Origin: Bacillota bacterium
GTDB lineage: Bacteria > Bacillota > Clostridia > DSM-8532
NCBI GenBank assembly: GCA_023443745.1
Contig: JAEZTB010000048.1
Span: forward strand, 1-64,000
DNA length: 64,000 nucleotides
Direction of reading: 5' to 3'
In this document: positions 7,501-14,696 of the stretch, piece after piece
Layout: every line of letters begins with the position of its first letter
Numbering within the stretch: the first letter of the stretch is position 1
Notes under the pieces: generated by a model
What the model was told of the DNA's origin: nothing
Seen by the model: the letters and a program-made list of their open reading frames with translations, nothing else
Database searches by the model: none
Made by a program: the position numbers and the translations under genes

Positions 7501-10474
7501 CTGTAACCTTGGTGATACGATTCATATTATCGTATTCATAGAGGGTCTTTCCTCCCTGAGGATCAATAACGGCCTTGACTCTATCAAGCTGGTCGTATTC
7601 CCATAGGGTGGTATTACCCAGAGCATCTATAGCTTTGATTCTTCTTCCAAAGCTGTCATATTCGATTTTTGATGTATATCCAAGTGCATCAATAATGTTC
7701 ACTAACCGATTGTTTTCATCATAGCGGTAGAACTGAACCGAGCTATCCGGTAAGGTTACCTTTGCCAGATTGTCATTAATATCAAAGGACCTTTCAGCTA
7801 TTTTACCGGTTTTCCCTGTGTATTTAATGATTCGGTCATAAACGTCATATTCAAATTTTTCACTGTTTCCATCAGCATCTATCAGTTCGATAAGCCTGCC
7901 TGCGCTATCGTATTGATACTCTGATATATTGTTCTCAGCATCTTTAATTGTTTTTGTCCTGCCTAACGGATCATAAGTATATTCAGTAATGCCTTCATTG
8001 GGTGCGGTTACTTTAATGAGTTGTGAGCGAAGATTGTATTCATAATATACCGTTCTACCGTCGGGATCAGTTACTGATGCCATATTTCCGTCTGGGTAAT
8101 AGGTAATGGCTGTTTTCTCACCATTTCTGCCTGCAATAGCAATAATTTGATTATTGGCATCATACTCGGCCTTGCTTTCCCTGCCATCAGGATAAATGCA
8201 AGTTATGGGTCTGCCTGAAGCGTTATAGACATAGCTGTAACTGGTTCCATCAGGAAGGGTCTCGGTCACCAATTGACCTGCTGCATTATACTCATAGGAT
8301 GTTTTATTTCCAAGTGCGTCTGTTTTTGAAAGAGGCCTGCCCATTATATCGTATGTGATGGATATCGTTCTTTCCATCCCATCTGTTACAGATATGACCT
8401 GACCTTTTTTATTGTAGGTATAATCAAAGCTCCCATCCGGTCCTGTTGCGTTGGAAACACCGTATATTCCGTATTCATATGTAATTTTCCTGCCACCCGG
8501 CATTTCGATGCTTGTGACCCTACCAAGTGCATCCCGCTCTAATGCGGTTGAAAGACCATTTTCGTCTGTTACAGAAACACTTCTCCCCGCTGAATCATAT
8601 TCGAAGAAATAATCTCTGCCCATGGTATCTGTGGTTTGTATGGCTTGTCCGGCCTTGTCATATTGATAGGTGTAAGTCTCTGCGTTTGCGTTTATTAGGG
8701 ACACAAGCCGACCGGCTTTGTCATAGTTATAAATTGTTTCATATCCCAAAGCATCAATAGAACGGATGAGACGGCCTACTTCGTCATAAACCATCTGCGC
8801 CGTTCCACCATTGGGATAGGTTTCAGTAAGAATCCGTCCTGCTTCATCGTAGGTATAGACGGTCTGAACTCCTGTTGCTGGGGTGCTTTTAATAATGTTG
8901 CCAAATGCATCATACTCAAAGCTGCTGGTTTTCCCATCAACTGTTATGGTCAAAAGCTGGCCATAGGTATCGTAGGTAAATCGTGTTTTAATTCCCAAAG
9001 GGTTTATCTGAGCAATCAAGCTTCCCTTATCATCATATTCGTGCTTTGTTTCGCTTCCATCAGGTGCCACTTCTTTAGTCGGTAGGCCGAATACAGAATG
9101 ATACTCGGTAATTTGAACACTGTTATCAACGCCTGTCACTTTTATTGGACGGCCATAGCTATCATATTCTGTTAATCGTGTTCCTTCAGGCCCTCTAACC
9201 TCTGTACAGCGGTCTTTATCATCATAAATATATACTTTTTCATCGCCTATTGGATTGATTTCCTTGACAATTTGATTGTCGTCATTATAGAAGTACTTCC
9301 ATGTATGGCCTAAAGCGTCGGTCATGGTTGTAGATCCATTACCATATGCAAAGCTAAAGGTATCAAATCCAAGAGCATTTGTAACCTTGACAGCCTTACC
9401 ATCCGAATTATAGGAGTAGGACTCGGTGCATCCCTCCTGATCGGTTATGCCATTAAGTCTGTAAGAGCCATCGTAAGAGTAATGGACTGCGGTACCATCT
9501 TCACTGATAACCTTGATGAGACAATTGTTTTGATCATATTGATATGTCTTTTTATAAATCTCAGGTATCTCTACAGAACTAATCACATCACCATCCCAGG
9601 TCAATGTGATCTCTCTTCCTGTGGTATCCTCTATCAGAGTAATTTTGCCATCATTATTATAACTAAAAGTTAAGGTATTGCCATACCGATCTTCCTCTTT
9701 TATGAGCTGACCGGCCGTTTTAGGCTGTGTTCTCCAGGGTGCGATATATCCTTTAAAGAATGATTTGGAGCCATCCATGTGAGTTACAACATATAATTCG
9801 GCACCTAATCTTGTGAGAATATCTCCGGTCTCGGCTGCTTCATAATGTCCTTTATCGAGATCATAATTAATGAGGTTATCCCCATCAAAGCTATTGACAA
9901 AGCCATCTGGGTCATCTTGCACAAATTTATAAGAGACAACCGTGCCGTCAGCTTTGAATTCTGCAATGTCAAATTCACTGTACATTCTAAGGTATCCACC
10001 CAGATTGCTGCTCCAGCCACGGCCAAAATGTCCGGCGTCTGTAATCAAGCTTGAATAGCTTCTTGTGAGAACAAAATCCATTCCTATTCCCGACAGGTAG
10101 ATATCCTCAACATACTGTCTTACAGCACCCGAAGCAGGCGCAACAGGATGTTCTGATGAATTTTCATCAGGCGGTGGCTCTGGAAGATTAATGGCTGAGG
10201 GTGCTTCCGGAGGATTGAGCATATTACCGCTTCCCCCTGGGATTGAAGGTACAACACCATTTAATGGATTCGGTATATTAAAGGGATTGCCCTGGAAGCC
10301 ATTGATATTATTCAGAATATCGTCAGGCATTAAGAATGGAGGTGCGTCTCCCCACGAAGGGTATGATTTCAATGCGAAGGCTTGGTTCGGATAGAATAGT
10401 GAAGTAACCAAAAAGGCAATGAGTAAAAGAATAGAAACGATCTTGCGGCTCTTGAAAGACGTTTGAATACTCAT
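1583..10474 (-). CDS. giant secreted RHS/YD-repeat protein with variable C-terminus (WapA-like polymorphic toxin candidate)
   Basis: About 2963 residues. I place the start at 10474, where ATG follows GGGGAGTT; the upstream in-frame ATG at 10513 has no comparable site. Residues 1-34 form a signal peptide ending in AFA. A DUF6531-like domain (about 108-185) is followed by dozens of ~21-residue YD repeats of the form YDxxGxL (about 270-1850), two Asn/Gly-rich linkers (about 1945-2078 and 2213-2303), and an RHS core (about 2360-2475) ending in the N-P-V-N-x-W-D-P-L-G motif. After it lies a 490-residue C-terminal region with a hydrophobic glycine-containing stretch and no nuclease motif I recognise. 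In this family the repeats form a shell around a C-terminal toxin cleaved at the core. Toxin activity here is inferred. Two small genes follow on the same strand; the leader holds a c-di-GMP riboswitch. Confidence 0.93.
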   Translation of the reverse strand: MSIQTSFKSRKIVSILLLIAFLVTSLFYPNQAFALKSYPSWGDAPPFLMPDDILNNINGFQGNPFNIPNPLNGVVPSIPGGSGNMLNPPEAPSAINLPEPPPDENSSEHPVAPASGAVRQYVEDIYLSGIGMDFVLTRSYSSLITDAGHFGRGWSSNLGGYLRMYSEFDIAEFKADGTVVSYKFVQDDPDGFVNSFDGDNLINYDLDKGHYEAAETGDILTRLGAELYVVTHMDGSKSFFKGYIAPWRTQPKTAGQLIKEEDRYGNTLTFSYNNDGKITLIEDTTGREITLTWDGDVISSVEIPEIYKKTYQYDQNNCLIKVISEDGTAVHYSYDGSYRLNGITDQEGCTESYSYNSDGKAVKVTNALGFDTFSFAYGNGSTTMTDALGHTWKYFYNDDNQIVKEINPIGDEKVYIYDDKDRCTEVRGPEGTRLTEYDSYGRPIKVTGVDNSVQITEYHSVFGLPTKEVAPDGSETKHEYDDKGSLIAQINPLGIKTRFTYDTYGQLLTITVDGKTSSFEYDAFGNIIKSTPATGVQTVYTYDEAGRILTETYPNGGTAQMVYDEVGRLIRSIDALGYETIYNYDKAGRLVSLINANAETYTYQYDKAGQAIQTTDTMGRDYFFEYDSAGRSVSVTDENGLSTALERDALGRVTSIEMPGGRKITYEYGIYGVSNATGPDGSFDYTYNKKGQVISVTDGMERTISITYDIMGRPLSKTDALGNKTSYEYNAAGQLVTETLPDGTSYSYVYNASGRPITCIYPDGRESKAEYDANNQIIAIAGRNGEKTAITYYPDGNMASVTDPDGRTVYYEYNLRSQLIKVTAPNEGITEYTYDPLGRTKTIKDAENNISEYQYDSAGRLIELIDADGNSEKFEYDVYDRIIKYTGKTGKIAERSFDINDNLAKVTLPDSSVQFYRYDENNRLVNIIDALGYTSKIEYDSFGRRIKAIDALGNTTLWEYDQLDRVKAVIDPQGGKTLYEYDNMNRITKVTDALENETQLIYDVMGQLTKSVGPDGAATEMQYDASGNLTASTDPTGRTTTYAYSPSGKVLSITNPLGHAVQYEYDAMGQVKSVKTPDGAVSTMDYDLLGRMVASKDPLGNITQYQYNSLSLPIAVIDPLGNKSTYDYDAEGNLLSLTDAVGAKTAYAYNLNGNLSSVTNALGAVTFYQYDKAGRLARVTDPIGAAYSYEYDAIGNVVKEIDPLGNSQTIEYNKVGQPVSVKDPFGNTTSYSYDLLSRLISQTDRRGAVTEYTYDAIGNIISQTTADKEKTTYQYDLAGRLTAEMDPLGRETQYAYDQAGRLQDIVNAVGGKLSYTYDSAGNVSSVTDEAGNVHSFSYDAMGRVKEEKDALERSYQYAYNALGMLSEVTDPRGARTSYSYSQRGELTRVTDPRGGSLSYAYDLLGNVKETTDSFGAKTLYAYDAANRLTSVTDPLGAVTSYDYDRASRLIKETNPLGSVISYTYDALSRMTHITDAQGNVYETTYDEESNPISVKDPLGRVTNRTYDLLGRLTEITDPIGHKSTLSYNSVGSLISYTDAAGQIWGYEFDELDRLASESTPNGFANTYQYDAIGNLTNVIDPMGRETSYNYDAVGQLTQVTDALGSSTLYTYDQSGNLIENTDAKGNSTKYQYDLNGNLIRETNATGQSKTYEYDLSNRLTKESNAEDQDTAFNYNKRSELTQIRYENGDTVGFEYDLLGQVTHASSKDSNLSFTYDSLGRLISQTDGLMEKTSSFTYDALGNRTSITDPEDRIITYSYNENNQVKTMTDPEGRVTSFEYDELGREVLRKHPNGTSVETNYDSDGNLESIVNKGPDGIISSYTYEYDEAGNKIRQIEEDGAVTTFEYDDLNRIIHVEYPIEKINGIREKELVLPERLSPIEQDNSVGATLNISEPANGEEKQVTQEEEKQNDKQKEEKEKSNGKSNPAKKFLAFTFNAIEQVITVAANGNGNNKDNDNGNGNGKEKDEDKGSGNSGNGNGNNGNGNSGDSNGNGNVNGNNGNGNGNGNGNDNGNSNNGNSNGKGNENNNGNNGNGKGNQKEDGNNGNGKDKNNDNGNGKDKNKDKQNNGKGNDAEKVKKINDKVKKEKKPKPWEIEITLEETEAGYLKYQEQPDYLMDPTSEAAYTYDAVGNRTSMTTDYGTMNYTYDAANRLLNDGQKQYSYDADGNLKQATSGNYDISYSYTPSGMLERVEYGDGSYVAYKYDAFGRKTSRTEAYYKENPGYNSGNNSGNGNAGFIPPGQLKESKSNGNGGSSIKNGSGTNNGNGKGNGNGKNKGNGNDKDNSNGNGNSNGSSNNNKPNKPLKIETDVTRYLYDGFGVNVLNEYTGNGSPLGEYYYANESIVSKKMFGNHGLDGRGPDLKTTGGLMYYHYDGLRNVSAITNRHGDVIEDYRYDVFGNIYTGITAPYNTFGYTGQQYDPKASLVDMHSRWYSPNVGRFTTEDSYYGDLLKPYTQNRYAYVGNNPVNRWDPLGYAESDMREYWSETDDYGTGYRYRLYAKTRYWQDSPVLNSSNTEKGSDGWYTHWSKSVSEHWEYDVWYKHAKYVEDQGDITEEVIDSYIYTKTYTQTDETSGVDFVPFTPQEWYNEHKDELNEYGPLPKTQAYSKVISTKTTSSSSVTPSTGTEVLLAKAESQSSAINKPQVPIIKEAVGSTKANTIVPQVKSAVTSVINSIKPIANVIKSVGNALKSGVEKVTKAIFNTNSLSQGMGNTYKPIIIYNPADAGKYQINNPLEKKTSMSEALAGKFINDTIGTAKLFTGNYIKSIAGPDNRLVPYNIPESSFQKSIKDFGDSIMRSGMSNLQTSNELREKAVGHYDESVKLIFDVASFTTDVVVSSVLGGLTTKAVNAVTKKITSNALQNTVAKGTVSSKRLVSTASKEVVEEAELLLKQPLRNPSNGQFIQKPGTRLNQALKKVTTSIKDVSQEVIGYETTQQVYDVLKSSAEAESLQDALEVVLKAINNRR
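3565..3835. repeat. low-complexity Asn/Gly/Lys coding repeat (linker 2 of the RHS protein)
   Basis: On the minus strand this stretch encodes a run of Asn-Gly, Lys-Gly and Ser-Gly units around residues 2213-2303 of the RHS protein. It falls just before the RHS core domain. At DNA level it is a degenerate series of 6-base ATTRCC-type units on the plus strand, prone to slippage and copy-number change. The plus-strand and alternate-frame ORFs across it are artefacts. Confidence 0.85.
4240..4650. repeat. low-complexity Asn/Gly coding repeat (linker 1 of the RHS protein)
   Basis: The longer of two Asn-Gly-rich segments in the RHS protein (about residues 1945-2078): units such as NGNG, NGKG and DNGNG mixed with Lys/Asp. 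It interrupts the YD-repeat series, which resumes afterwards. A flanking charged Glu/Lys segment makes the whole insert about 230 residues and probably disordered. DNA of this kind is liable to expansion, contraction and misassembly. Confidence 0.85.
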
Positions 10475-10511
10475 AATATGTAACTCCCCATTCAAAAAAA
10501 ATAAGAACCCC

Positions 10512-10543
10512 ACCCGCTTACGAAATTAAAATTTCGAGCGGGT
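10512..10543. repeat. 32-bp dispersed palindrome, copy 1
   Basis: An almost perfect palindrome with ACCCGCT / AGCGGGT ends and a CGAAATT-AAAATTTCG centre, in the RHS leader between the terminator and the ribosome binding site. A same-length relative sits at 22882-22913 and a shortened one at 23687-23709. In RNA it makes a stable hairpin about 40 bases upstream of the RHS start codon, where it could affect mRNA stability. Confidence 0.7.
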
Positions 10544-10567
10544 ACCCGGGAACCTTGTTACTTCGTA

Positions 10568-10610
10568 ATAAAAAAAAAAGACTCATACCAAAACAACAGG
10601 CACAAGTCTT
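10568..10610 (-). terminator. intrinsic terminator in the RHS leader (riboswitch expression platform)
   Basis: On the minus strand AAGACTTGTGCC pairs with GGTATGAGTCTT over 12 positions (some G-U pairs), followed by an uninterrupted run of about ten U. It lies directly after the c-di-GMP-type aptamer and before the RHS ribosome binding site. The segment just upstream (AAGGTCTTTAAGACTT) is itself self-complementary and shares bases with the terminator stem, so it could serve as the antiterminator. Confidence 0.85.
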
Positions 10611-10619
10611 AAAGACCTT

Positions 10620-10725
10620 ATCAGTCCATTTCGGTAACTCGGCGATCATTGTTCATAAGAACTTTAGACCCGTAGCTTTGCGTCCGTAGCTTTCGCTTAC
10701 GTTTGCTATTTTCGTATGGCATGTT
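10620..10725 (-). ncRNA. cyclic-di-GMP-I (GEMM-I) type riboswitch upstream of the RHS gene
   Basis: Read on the minus strand, the sequence shows the landmark elements of the GEMM-I aptamer in order: an AGCAAAC segment, a short helix capped by a GAAA tetraloop, GGACGCAAAGC, CUACGGGUCUAAAG, a second hairpin, and GCCGAGUUACCGAA. These match the conserved core and tetraloop-receptor arrangement known for c-di-GMP-I riboswitches. A promoter lies upstream (10765-10793) and a terminator immediately downstream, so it probably controls read-through into the RHS gene. GEMM-I switches with terminators are often off-switches, but the direction here cannot be read with certainty. Confidence 0.87.
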
Positions 10726-10764
10726 GTGTATTCTCATACATATTTTGTTTTTATTTGTAGGAAG

Positions 10765-10793
10765 AGTTTAACATATCTAATCTATGCTGTCAA
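10765..10793 (-). promoter_or_regulatory. sigma-A-type promoter of the RHS transcript
   Basis: On the minus strand TTGACA (10788-10793) and TAAACT (10765-10770) are separated by exactly 17 bases. Transcription would start near 10758, giving a leader of about 285 bases that contains the riboswitch, terminator and palindrome. Confidence 0.7.
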
Positions 10794-10846
10794 ATTTTTC
10801 TTATAAAAAGTCTGAACCTATAATTTTTGACTCATTTTAGTAAAAA

Positions 10847-10872
10847 GACTCGTACCTCGTAAGGTACAAGTC
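10847..10872 (-). terminator. hairpin terminator of the rubredoxin fusion gene
   Basis: GACTTGTACC and GGTACGAGTC (minus strand) form a 10-bp stem with one mismatch, followed by a short U-run. It lies about 30 bases after the stop of the gene ending at 10905 and separates it from the RHS promoter. The stem resembles the terminator in the RHS leader. Confidence 0.65.
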
Positions 10873-10904
10873 TAAAAATCCTGTTATCATCATGATAATC
10901 TTAA

Positions 10905-11549
10905 TTACACTTTTTCAAATACGCTCTTAGGTTTCTTGCATACTGGGCACACATAGCTCTCAGGGAGTTCTTCAAAAGGTGTTTCCCCATCATAGACATA
11001 GCCACATACCGAACAGCGGTATTTCCCCTCCTCATCCTGTTGATGAGCAGGATTATAAGAGGGAGCCTCCTTGGGTGTCGTTCCTTTTTTGTGAGTCCGA
11101 TAATAATCATATGTCAAAGGTTTTTCTTGGCCGATACTTTGAGCATCCAATACATCAGCAATAAAAATCGTATGGGTCAAAGCGTCAACAGTTTCAAAGA
11201 CCTGGCATGACAGCATTGCTACTGTTTCTTGGCCAAGAACGGGGTTGCCATTGACGTCCAGTGTATAAGGAAACTTCTCAAACTTGTTTACTTTTTTTCC
11301 ACTATTGAAGCCAAATAGAGCGATAGTGTTCATGGAAGCTGATTGGGCCAAAACAGACACCGAGAAAGTCTTTGACTTCATTATCATATCGTGAGTCAAG
11401 CTTTGCTTAGAAACAACTACCACACATTTAACAGGTTCGGCTGTAATTTGCATGACAGTATTAATAATACAACCGTTAACCTGTCCTTCGTTTGCTGCCC
11501 CCAGTACATAAAGTCCATAAGATACGCTAAAAAGTGCATTTAGATCCAT
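10905..11549 (-). CDS. hrb: flavin reductase-rubredoxin fusion (high-molecular-weight rubredoxin)
   Basis: The start is ATG at 11549 after a GGGGGAA site; the longer reading frame to 11633 would run into a repeat element and has no such site. The 214-residue protein has a flavin reductase-like FMN-binding domain (about 1-160) and a C-terminal rubredoxin domain with Cys179-x2-Cys182 and Cys201-x2-Cys204 ligating one iron. This architecture matches Hrb of acetogens such as Moorella, which passes electrons from NAD(P)H to the flavodiiron protein FprA for O2 or NO reduction. No fprA is adjacent in the window, so the partner is inferred. Its own terminator follows it. Confidence 0.88.
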   Translation of the reverse strand: MDLNALFSVSYGLYVLGAANEGQVNGCIINTVMQITAEPVKCVVVVSKQSLTHDMIMKSKTFSVSVLAQSASMNTIALFGFNSGKKVNKFEKFPYTLDVNGNPVLGQETVAMLSCQVFETVDALTHTIFIADVLDAQSIGQEKPLTYDYYRTHKKGTTPKEAPSYNPAHQQDEEGKYRCSVCGYVYDGETPFEELPESYVCPVCKKPKSVFEKV

Positions 11550-11625
11550 AATAAAATTCCCCCATTGTATTTTTAACTCTTCTTCTCCCGGATAACGAAT
11601 TTGCCTTCTCTTTTTCTGCGCGTGT

Positions 11626-11700
11626 CTTGCCAAATTAATTACCCTGGTAAATTATATCATATTATTATTCAGGGACAAGGTACCTATCCCCTTGTCCCGT
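11626..11700. repeat. dispersed repeat element, copy B, with hairpin
   Basis: Same block order and orientation as copy A at 1141-1203: TCTTGCCAAATTA, ACCCTGGTAAA, then a palindrome with GGGACAAGG and CCTTGTCCC arms. A spacer of about 17 bases not present in copy A separates the blocks. The two copies bracket the RHS and hrb genes, 10.5 kb apart. Confidence 0.6.
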
Positions 11701-11753
11701 CAAACTTTTTTAATGTCACTTGATCTTATCTCATCAAAGAAAGAACTCCATCT

Positions 11754-12740
11754 CTACTCTTCCCCCGGATAACACAGGTTCCACTGGGCACGTATTTTAT
11801 CCATGGTCTCCATGATGGCTATGGTCTCATCAAGGGGCATTACGTTACTTTCAAGCTGTCCATTTTTAAGGCAGTCCATGGCTTCCTGGGCTTCATATTG
11901 GTATCCGGTGGATTCAAAGTCGAACCTGAAGGTTTCCTCATGACCGTCTTTAAGGGATAAGGTCGCTTCTTTAGCTCGGAAATAATAAGGAACACGGATA
12001 TGTCCTTTGGTGCCAAAAATCCAGGCATCATTGGGCAAATCCGTGTTTATTGCTGACATGAGATTGGCCATTTTCCCCTGGTCATAGCCAAAGAGGATTG
12101 CATTCCTCTCATCTACCCCGGTCTGACCAATATTAACGATACTGGTTATGGTGCTGGGCTGTGCGCCAAAAATCATAGAAGCGAAGGAAACAGGATATAT
12201 CCCTATGTCGAGAAGGGCTCCTCCGCCCAATTCTAAGTTATAAAGCCGTCCGCTTGGGTCCCACTTGCCTATGGCTCCATATTCAGCTTTTAAGCAATGG
12301 ACATCTCCTATTAAGCCTTTTTCAATCCATTCCTTGACTTTGACAATAACAGGAATATAACGCGTCCACATGGCTTCCATAAGAAAGAGATGCTTTTCCC
12401 TGGCCAGGTTAACCAATTGGCGGCTGTCTTTGGCATTCAATGTAAAGGGCTTTTCACATAGAACAGCCTTACCCGCATTTAAGCAAAGCTCCGAACCTTC
12501 CTTGTGGAAAGGATGAGGTGTTGAAATATAAACGATGTCCACTTCCGGATCTGATACCAGTTCCTCATAACTCCCATAGGCTTTTTCAAAGCCATATTGG
12601 CTTGAAAAGGCCTCGGCTTTCTTTAAATCCCTTGAGCCAACAGCTCTTAATTTTACATTATCAAGAGTCAAAAGTCCTTTTACAAATTTATTGGCTATGT
12701 TCCCGGTTCCCATTATACCCCATCGGATAACATCCCTCAT
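11754..12740 (-). CDS. Gfo/Idh/MocA family NAD(P)-dependent sugar oxidoreductase
   Basis: 328 residues with the family layout: an N-terminal Rossmann fold beginning W-G-I-M-G-T-G-N-I-A, the conserved C-E-K-P-F motif near residue 95, and a C-terminal alpha/beta substrate domain with a G-G-G-A-L-L-D-I-G-I-Y-P segment typical of the dihydrodiol dehydrogenase/glucose-fructose oxidoreductase branch. The ATG follows a GGAGG site. It lies directly downstream of two sugar ABC permeases and a binding protein on the same strand, so it probably oxidises or epimerises the imported sugar or a derivative. The exact substrate cannot be inferred. Confidence 0.88.
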   Translation of the reverse strand: MRDVIRWGIMGTGNIANKFVKGLLTLDNVKLRAVGSRDLKKAEAFSSQYGFEKAYGSYEELVSDPEVDIVYISTPHPFHKEGSELCLNAGKAVLCEKPFTLNAKDSRQLVNLAREKHLFLMEAMWTRYIPVIVKVKEWIEKGLIGDVHCLKAEYGAIGKWDPSGRLYNLELGGGALLDIGIYPVSFASMIFGAQPSTITSIVNIGQTGVDERNAILFGYDQGKMANLMSAINTDLPNDAWIFGTKGHIRVPYYFRAKEATLSLKDGHEETFRFDFESTGYQYEAQEAMDCLKNGQLESNVMPLDETIAIMETMDKIRAQWNLCYPGEE

Positions 12741-12826
12741 AATACGCCTCCAAAAGCCAGATATTGGTTCACACTTAATGTCTTCATTTTACCACAATTT
12801 CCTGACCTTTAGGAAACGATATAAAA

Positions 12827-13678
12827 TTATCCTTTGAGCCCCGAGGTTGCGATACCCTCCACAAAATACTTCTGCGCAAAAAAGAAAATAAGCACACAAG
12901 GCAATATGGCCAGGGTGGACATGGCCATAATTTCACTCCAGTTAGAAGCAGCAGTTGTATCCAGGGACATTCGCAATCCGAGGGCAAGAGTATATTTTTT
13001 TACACTGCTGATGTAAATCAAAGCATTAAAGAAATCATTCCATGTCCAGATAAACTGGAATATGGCAGCTGAAAACAGTGCGGGCTTCAATAACGGAAGT
13101 AGTATTTTGATCAGTATGGTAAATGAATTGCACCCGTCAATGGTTGCAGATTCATCCAGTTCCCTGGGAAGCCCTCTGAAAAACTGTACCAGCATAAAGA
13201 TAAAAAACGGGTAGCAGGCAAACAGCGCAGGAATGGTAAAAGGCAGGTAGCTGTCCAGCCAATCAAAATTATTGAACAAAATATATCTAGGTATGATGAT
13301 GACGGCATTGGGAAGCATGAGTGTTGAAATCATCAGTCCAAAAAGGACCTTCTTAAACGGAAATGTAAAACGTGCAAAGCCATAAGCCACCAGACAGCTT
13401 GAAAATAGCGTAAACAGAACCGTCGGGATGACAAGCTTAAAGGTATTCGAAAAAAACAGGCCAAAGGTGAACTGGCCACCCTTCCAACCTTCTGAAAATG
13501 AGTTCCAAACCACCTGCTTGGGTAAAAGCGCCAATGATCCAAAAATCTCATCATTAGGCTTAAATGACGAGAAAAACATCCATATTAGTGGGTAGATCAT
13601 AATGAAGCCAAATAAACTCAAGAATATATAAGTTATTATTTTTTTCAGTATTTTACCGGTTTTCTTACTCTTACTCAT
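12827..13678 (-). CDS. carbohydrate ABC transporter permease, MalG type
   Basis: 283 residues with six predicted membrane helices and the inner-membrane EAA loop (D-G-C-N-S-F-T-I-L-I-K-I-L-L-P near residue 190) that contacts the transport ATPase. The C-terminus (I-A-T-S-G-L-K-G) is typical of MalG/LacG-like CUT1 permeases. Its ATG overlaps the stop of the upstream permease by one base, so the two are translationally coupled. It works with the permease at 13678-14586 and the binding protein at 14697-16061. No ATPase gene is present in the locus. Confidence 0.92.
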   Translation of the reverse strand: MSKSKKTGKILKKIITYIFLSLFGFIMIYPLIWMFFSSFKPNDEIFGSLALLPKQVVWNSFSEGWKGGQFTFGLFFSNTFKLVIPTVLFTLFSSCLVAYGFARFTFPFKKVLFGLMISTLMLPNAVIIIPRYILFNNFDWLDSYLPFTIPALFACYPFFIFMLVQFFRGLPRELDESATIDGCNSFTILIKILLPLLKPALFSAAIFQFIWTWNDFFNALIYISSVKKYTLALGLRMSLDTTAASNWSEIMAMSTLAILPCVLIFFFAQKYFVEGIATSGLKG

Positions 13679-14586
13679 TAGAATTTACCTCCATCCTCAT
13701 AGTGAGTCCAGGAAGCTGATGACTTGAATGTCAACGCAGTAAAGGCCAGAATGATGATAAACAGTACCCACGACAAAGCTGAGGCATAGCCCATTTTTAA
13801 AAATAAAAATCCTTCATCGTACAATTTCATAGCATAGAGGTAGGTGGACTTCATGGGGCCGCCGTTGGTTATAACAAATGCACCGGTAAATTCCTGAAAT
13901 GCATTAACCATCTGCATAATGAGATTAAAGAAAATAATAGGTGTCAAGAGTGGAAGGGTAATGGTAAAAAACATTCTGAGCTTTGAAGCTCCGTCCACTC
14001 TGCCTGCTTCGTACAGCTCCTGCGGAATTTGCTTCAATCCGGCTAAAAAAATGACCATGGACGATCCGAACTGCCAGACCGTCAAAAGGCTGATGGTAAA
14101 GAGGGACACATCCGGGTCGCTCAACCAACCCACCGAAGGTATATTGATAAGGCCAAGGAGATGGTTGATAAAGCCGCCATCGGCAAAGAGAAATCTCCAT
14201 AGAACCGCTACAGCCACACTTCCTCCTAAAATAGAAGGCAGATAATAAATTGTTCTATAGAAGTTCACATACCTGAGCTTTATATTCAATATCATGGCGA
14301 CGATCAATGCAAAGGCCAGTTTCATGGGCACAGCCATAAAAACATAGCGCAGTGTTATCCAGAGGGAATTGTAAAACTGTTCATCCTTGGTAAACAGGGA
14401 AATATAATTCTGCAATCCTACGAACTTTGGCGCTGTTGACAAATTATAGTTCGTAAAAGAATAGACAAAGGATGAAACAAACGGGTAGAGCTGTAATACC
14501 AAAAAACCAATAATCCAGGGCGCTATATATAAAAGACCGATATATTGCTTCTTATGAGTTGTTTTAATTGCTGAAGAGCCCTTCAT
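13678..14586 (-). CDS. carbohydrate ABC transporter permease, MalF type
   Basis: 302 residues, six membrane helices, and the EAA loop (E-A-G-R-V-D-G-A-S-K near residue 195) of CUT1 sugar permeases. The N-terminal segment W-I-I-G-F-L-V-L-Q-L-Y-P-F is characteristic of the MalF/UgpA-like partner. It shares a one-base overlap with the MalG-type gene and lies 110 bases after the binding-protein gene, with a hairpin between them (14634-14666). Start ATG with a GGTTG-type site. Confidence 0.92.
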   Translation of the reverse strand: MKGSSAIKTTHKKQYIGLLYIAPWIIGFLVLQLYPFVSSFVYSFTNYNLSTAPKFVGLQNYISLFTKDEQFYNSLWITLRYVFMAVPMKLAFALIVAMILNIKLRYVNFYRTIYYLPSILGGSVAVAVLWRFLFADGGFINHLLGLINIPSVGWLSDPDVSLFTISLLTVWQFGSSMVIFLAGLKQIPQELYEAGRVDGASKLRMFFTITLPLLTPIIFFNLIMQMVNAFQEFTGAFVITNGGPMKSTYLYAMKLYDEGFLFLKMGYASALSWVLFIIILAFTALTFKSSASWTHYEDGGKF

Positions 14587-14633
14587 ATGATCAACCTGCT
14601 TTCTCTATGTTCGATAGAAGGTGCGAATTAAGC

Positions 14634-14666
14634 ATAGGGTGTCACACTTTTACTGCAACACCCTAT
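14634..14666 (-). promoter_or_regulatory. intercistronic hairpin between binding protein and permease genes
   Basis: ATAGGGTGT and ACACCCTAT make a perfect 9-bp stem with a 15-base loop, and no strong U-run follows. It sits in the only sizeable gap of this operon. Such hairpins commonly protect the 3' end of binding-protein mRNA or cause partial termination, raising binding protein over permease. Confidence 0.6.
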
Positions 14667-14696
14667 TCCAAAGCTTTTTAAAATTTCTAAAGCGTC

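Noticed and set aside
5280..9660. The repeated 60-70 bp DNA pattern in the RHS gene as a non-coding satellite
   Set aside because: It is fully explained by the ~21-residue YD repeats in one continuous reading frame.
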